Below, in pieces: positions 22,002 through 24,204 of a stretch of DNA of 24,204 nt. Within the stretch, counting starts at the first letter, position 1, and each line of letters opens with the position of its first letter. The stretch is from PSRF01 sp035457105 (GTDB lineage Bacteria > Acidobacteriota > Blastocatellia > Pyrinomonadales > Pyrinomonadaceae). The translations under genes were made by a program, and so were the position numbers. The notes under the pieces were generated by a model. That model saw only the letters and a program-made list of their open reading frames with translations, searched no databases and had not been told where the DNA came from. The stretch lies in contig DATIBX010000205.1 in NCBI GenBank assembly GCA_035457105.1, positions 1 to 24,204 on the forward strand, written 5' to 3'.

Positions 22002-24204
22002 GTGCAACCTGCCGACTCCCGAGTGGAATTCCTTTTACGTGACTTGCCCGATCCGAACGGTGCCCGCCGACTGCTCGAGCACCTTGCTACAGGAAATAAA
22101 CGCGCCTACACGAACCTCTTAAATCAAACACCACTCCTGGCCGACGTTTTGGCAATCGCGTCGTGGAGTCCATTACTCGCTACTACGCTCGAACAAAATT
22201 CCGACTATCTTTCATGGCTTGGTCGTGAACGCAGCGATCCGCGTGTGAGAACGACCGATGAATTACGTGAATCTTTAGCTCGCTTTGCTCTTACCAACTC
22301 GTCGCTGGATCCGCACGTTCTGTTAGCACGCTTTCGTAGACGAGAACTGCTGCGTACTTATCTTCACGATATTCGTAAGACCCACACGCTAGTTGAAACT
22401 ACCGAGGAATTGTCGAATCTGGCTGATGCTGTTTTGGATTACGCCCACAGTCTTGCGAAGCAGGAACTTGATAATCGATACGGCTCTCCGCGTCGTGCCG
22501 ATGAACGAGGGCGTCTCGCAGGAGCTGAGTTTTGTGTTCTCGCTCTCGGTAAACTTGGTTCACTCGAATTAAATTATGCGTCCGACATAGATCTCGTCTT
22601 CTTATATTCTGATGAAGGAACAACCTCTGGTTCCGGCGAACGTGGCGAAGTAAGCAACAGGGAATATTTTGTAAAGCTGTCGGAGAAAATCGCTCGGCTG
22701 GTCGGGCAGACAGGTGAAGCGGCGTATCGTGTCGACTTGCGTCTTCGTCCGCACGGGCGCGATGGTGCATTGGCCTGTTCTTTGGATGAAGCCACTCGCT
22801 ATTACAAGAAGTCGGCACAGGATTGGGAGCGTCAGGCATTAATCCGATCCCGCGCTGCGGCGGGATCTACTGAACTGTTTGCTCGTTTCAAATCTGCCGT
22901 CACACCTGAAATTTTTCGGCCGGATGTTTCTATACGAGATGCCCTGGCGAGTGTCAGACTTGCGAAACAGAAGATCGATCGTCAGGTGGAGAAGAAAAGT
23001 GGCTTCAACGTTAAGTTGGGACGTGGTGGCATTCGGGAGATCGAATTCATTGCGCAAGCGCTGCAATTGGCCCACGGCGGGCGTGATGATTGGTTACGGG
23101 TTCCGCATACCCTGGTGAGTTTGGGTCGGCTTGCTGATCGAGGCTTTATTACTCAGCAAGAGCGCACCGCCCTATCGGACGGCTACAACTTTTTGCGAAC
23201 TCTCGAGCATCGATTGCAGATGGAACAAGGGCTCCAAACGCACACAGTACCCGAAGCAGCAGCCGCACAAGAATTGATCGCCCGGCGAATGGGATTCCGT
23301 GGACCGGAGTCGCAGGTTCAGTTTGCTGAAGCGCTAAAGCTGCATACGTCAAACGTGCGACAAACCTACGAGCGCCTGTTTGGTGGCGGTGAAAATATCG
23401 AAGATGGTCTGCTCAAACAGAGCCAGGCAGAAGATCTTTTGACGAAAGACAGCGCGAGTGCGGCGATCTCAGCCGCTCGAGTTTTCAGTAGCTACCTCCG
23501 CAAAAGCGCGACGGTGCCAAACCTCGCGCAAACGTTGCAGGTCGCCGCTGACCAGTCGTTGAACCCTCATCGTTCGCTGATGCAGGTTGCGCGAATAGCC
23601 GCCTCTCTGGAAAAAAGCGACACCTCAGAACAGTTAACCGAACAGAACTTGAAAACCCTGGCTTTGCTGATGGGCTCATCTGATTTTTTCGCTGAGATCA
23701 TTTCGGCAAACCCTGGTTTGATTAGCACGTTGGGCAACGCTTCAGGAAGTTATCTGCGTCGCGATTATCGAGCTATTTTGCGGTCGGCCATTGACGCAGA
23801 GACTAGCTTCCCCGATGAGCTTGCGGCCTTTCGGCTACGATGGGCCGAATTGATAACGGGTATTGGCGAGCTTGATGCGACGAACAAGGCTTCTGTTTTC
23901 GAAACCAATCGCGCCCAGACCGAACTGGCCATAGCAAGTATCAATGTGGCGTTCCTGATCGGCCGGCGAGAAATGGCGCGACGTTATGGTCGATTACAGG
24001 CTGGACCAAGAATGGCTTTTCTCGGTTTGGGCCGTCTGGGCACCGGTGGTATGGATTACGGCTCAGATCTCGACTTACTTATTTCGTACGATTCACTGGT
24101 TCCTTCGCCGGTCTCATCCCTTACCCAGGACGAGGCCTATGCTCGTCTGGCCGAGCTGGTGATTACGGCGCTTTCGAGCATTACGAGAGAGGGTTATCTC
24201 TATC
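22002..24204 (+). CDS. glnE: Glutamine synthetase adenylyltransferase/deadenylylase, partial at 3' end
   Basis: GlnE is a bifunctional enzyme that adds AMP to the regulatory tyrosine of GlnA (C-terminal domain) and removes it (N-terminal domain). The frame stays open from about 22002 to the window edge, giving at least 734 residues of an expected 950 or so. The first nucleotidyltransferase domain shows GKLGSLELNYASDID (183-197, D195 and D197), then RVDLRLRPHGRDGAL and KLGRGGIREIEFIAQALQL. The second begins near 650 with LGLGRLGTGGMDYGSDLDLL (D689 and D691) and is cut off. Start GTG 22002 is tentative: a weak AAGGCG lies upstream, and GTG 22023 is the next option. It lies 118 bases after glnA, with a strong hairpin in the gap. 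Confidence 0.93.
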   Translation, partial: MQPADSRVEFLLRDLPDPNGARRLLEHLATGNKRAYTNLLNQTPLLADVLAIASWSPLLATTLEQNSDYLSWLGRERSDPRVRTTDELRESLARFALTNSSLDPHVLLARFRRRELLRTYLHDIRKTHTLVETTEELSNLADAVLDYAHSLAKQELDNRYGSPRRADERGRLAGAEFCVLALGKLGSLELNYASDIDLVFLYSDEGTTSGSGERGEVSNREYFVKLSEKIARLVGQTGEAAYRVDLRLRPHGRDGALACSLDEATRYYKKSAQDWERQALIRSRAAAGSTELFARFKSAVTPEIFRPDVSIRDALASVRLAKQKIDRQVEKKSGFNVKLGRGGIREIEFIAQALQLAHGGRDDWLRVPHTLVSLGRLADRGFITQQERTALSDGYNFLRTLEHRLQMEQGLQTHTVPEAAAAQELIARRMGFRGPESQVQFAEALKLHTSNVRQTYERLFGGGENIEDGLLKQSQAEDLLTKDSASAAISAARVFSSYLRKSATVPNLAQTLQVAADQSLNPHRSLMQVARIAASLEKSDTSEQLTEQNLKTLALLMGSSDFFAEIISANPGLISTLGNASGSYLRRDYRAILRSAIDAETSFPDELAAFRLRWAELITGIGELDATNKASVFETNRAQTELAIASINVAFLIGRREMARRYGRLQAGPRMAFLGLGRLGTGGMDYGSDLDLLISYDSLVPSPVSSLTQDEAYARLAELVITALSSITREGYLY

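Noticed and set aside
22399..23679. Minus-strand open frames opposite glnE
   Set aside because: The plus strand encodes continuous GlnE with both catalytic motifs; the opposite frames are shadows.

Overview
The window looks like part of a chromosome from a soil or sediment bacterium of the phylum Acidobacteriota, probably class Blastocatellia. This is a judgement from protein flavour, not a search: TPR proteins with acidic linkers, a small RGAVTGVGLLNLG-type membrane protein, a lipoprotein with a carboxypeptidase-regulatory-like fold, moderate GC, and many intergenic palindromes of the kinds I associate with this group. No integrase, transposase, CRISPR array or phage gene is visible. The content is mostly housekeeping and envelope genes.

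Layout. Positions 279-3096 hold a DinB-like protein (-), a secreted two-BON-domain protein (+) and an O-antigen ligase/polymerase-like membrane protein with a PDZ domain inserted in it (-). Positions 3409-7637 are a plus-strand run: a 766-residue TPR protein, a small two-helix membrane protein, thiE (overlapping that gene) and thiD. Positions 7823-9216 (-) carry a cyclophilin-type peptidyl-prolyl isomerase and a Cof-type HAD phosphatase. Positions 9589-15199 (+) carry a threonine synthase followed closely by an exported TPR protein, a cytoplasmic alkaline-phosphatase-superfamily enzyme with a full metal-site residue set, an ABC-transporter ATPase without a permease beside it, and a lipoprotein. 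A membrane-bound GGDEF diguanylate cyclase (15448-16677, +) converges on a minus-strand polyamine pair: biosynthetic arginine decarboxylase speA and a deoxyhypusine-synthase-family gene. Finally glnA (type I glutamine synthetase) and glnE run on the plus strand; glnE leaves the window at its second nucleotidyltransferase domain.

Functional links. thiE and thiD both act in thiamine phosphate synthesis. SpeA makes agmatine and the DHS-family enzyme probably performs an aminobutyl transfer in polyamine metabolism. GlnE is the enzyme expected to adenylylate the conserved Tyr402 of the GlnA encoded just upstream. The glnA promoter is a perfect TTGACA-16-TATAAT.

Non-coding structure is the less ordinary part of the window. 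There are long inverted repeats at 1515-1647, 6722-6826, 7713-7779 and 9317-9384; a repeat-like stretch that runs up to the start codon of the phosphodiesterase gene; a 63-nt tRNA-like element lacking a T-arm ahead of the GGDEF gene; competing hairpins between speA and glnA; direct repeats around a hairpin in the glnA leader; and a strong hairpin between glnA and glnE. I saw no clearly new multi-gene system. The best leads are the PDZ insertion in the ligase, the speA/glnA intergenic structure, the tRNA-like element, the DHS-speA pair and the palindrome families.
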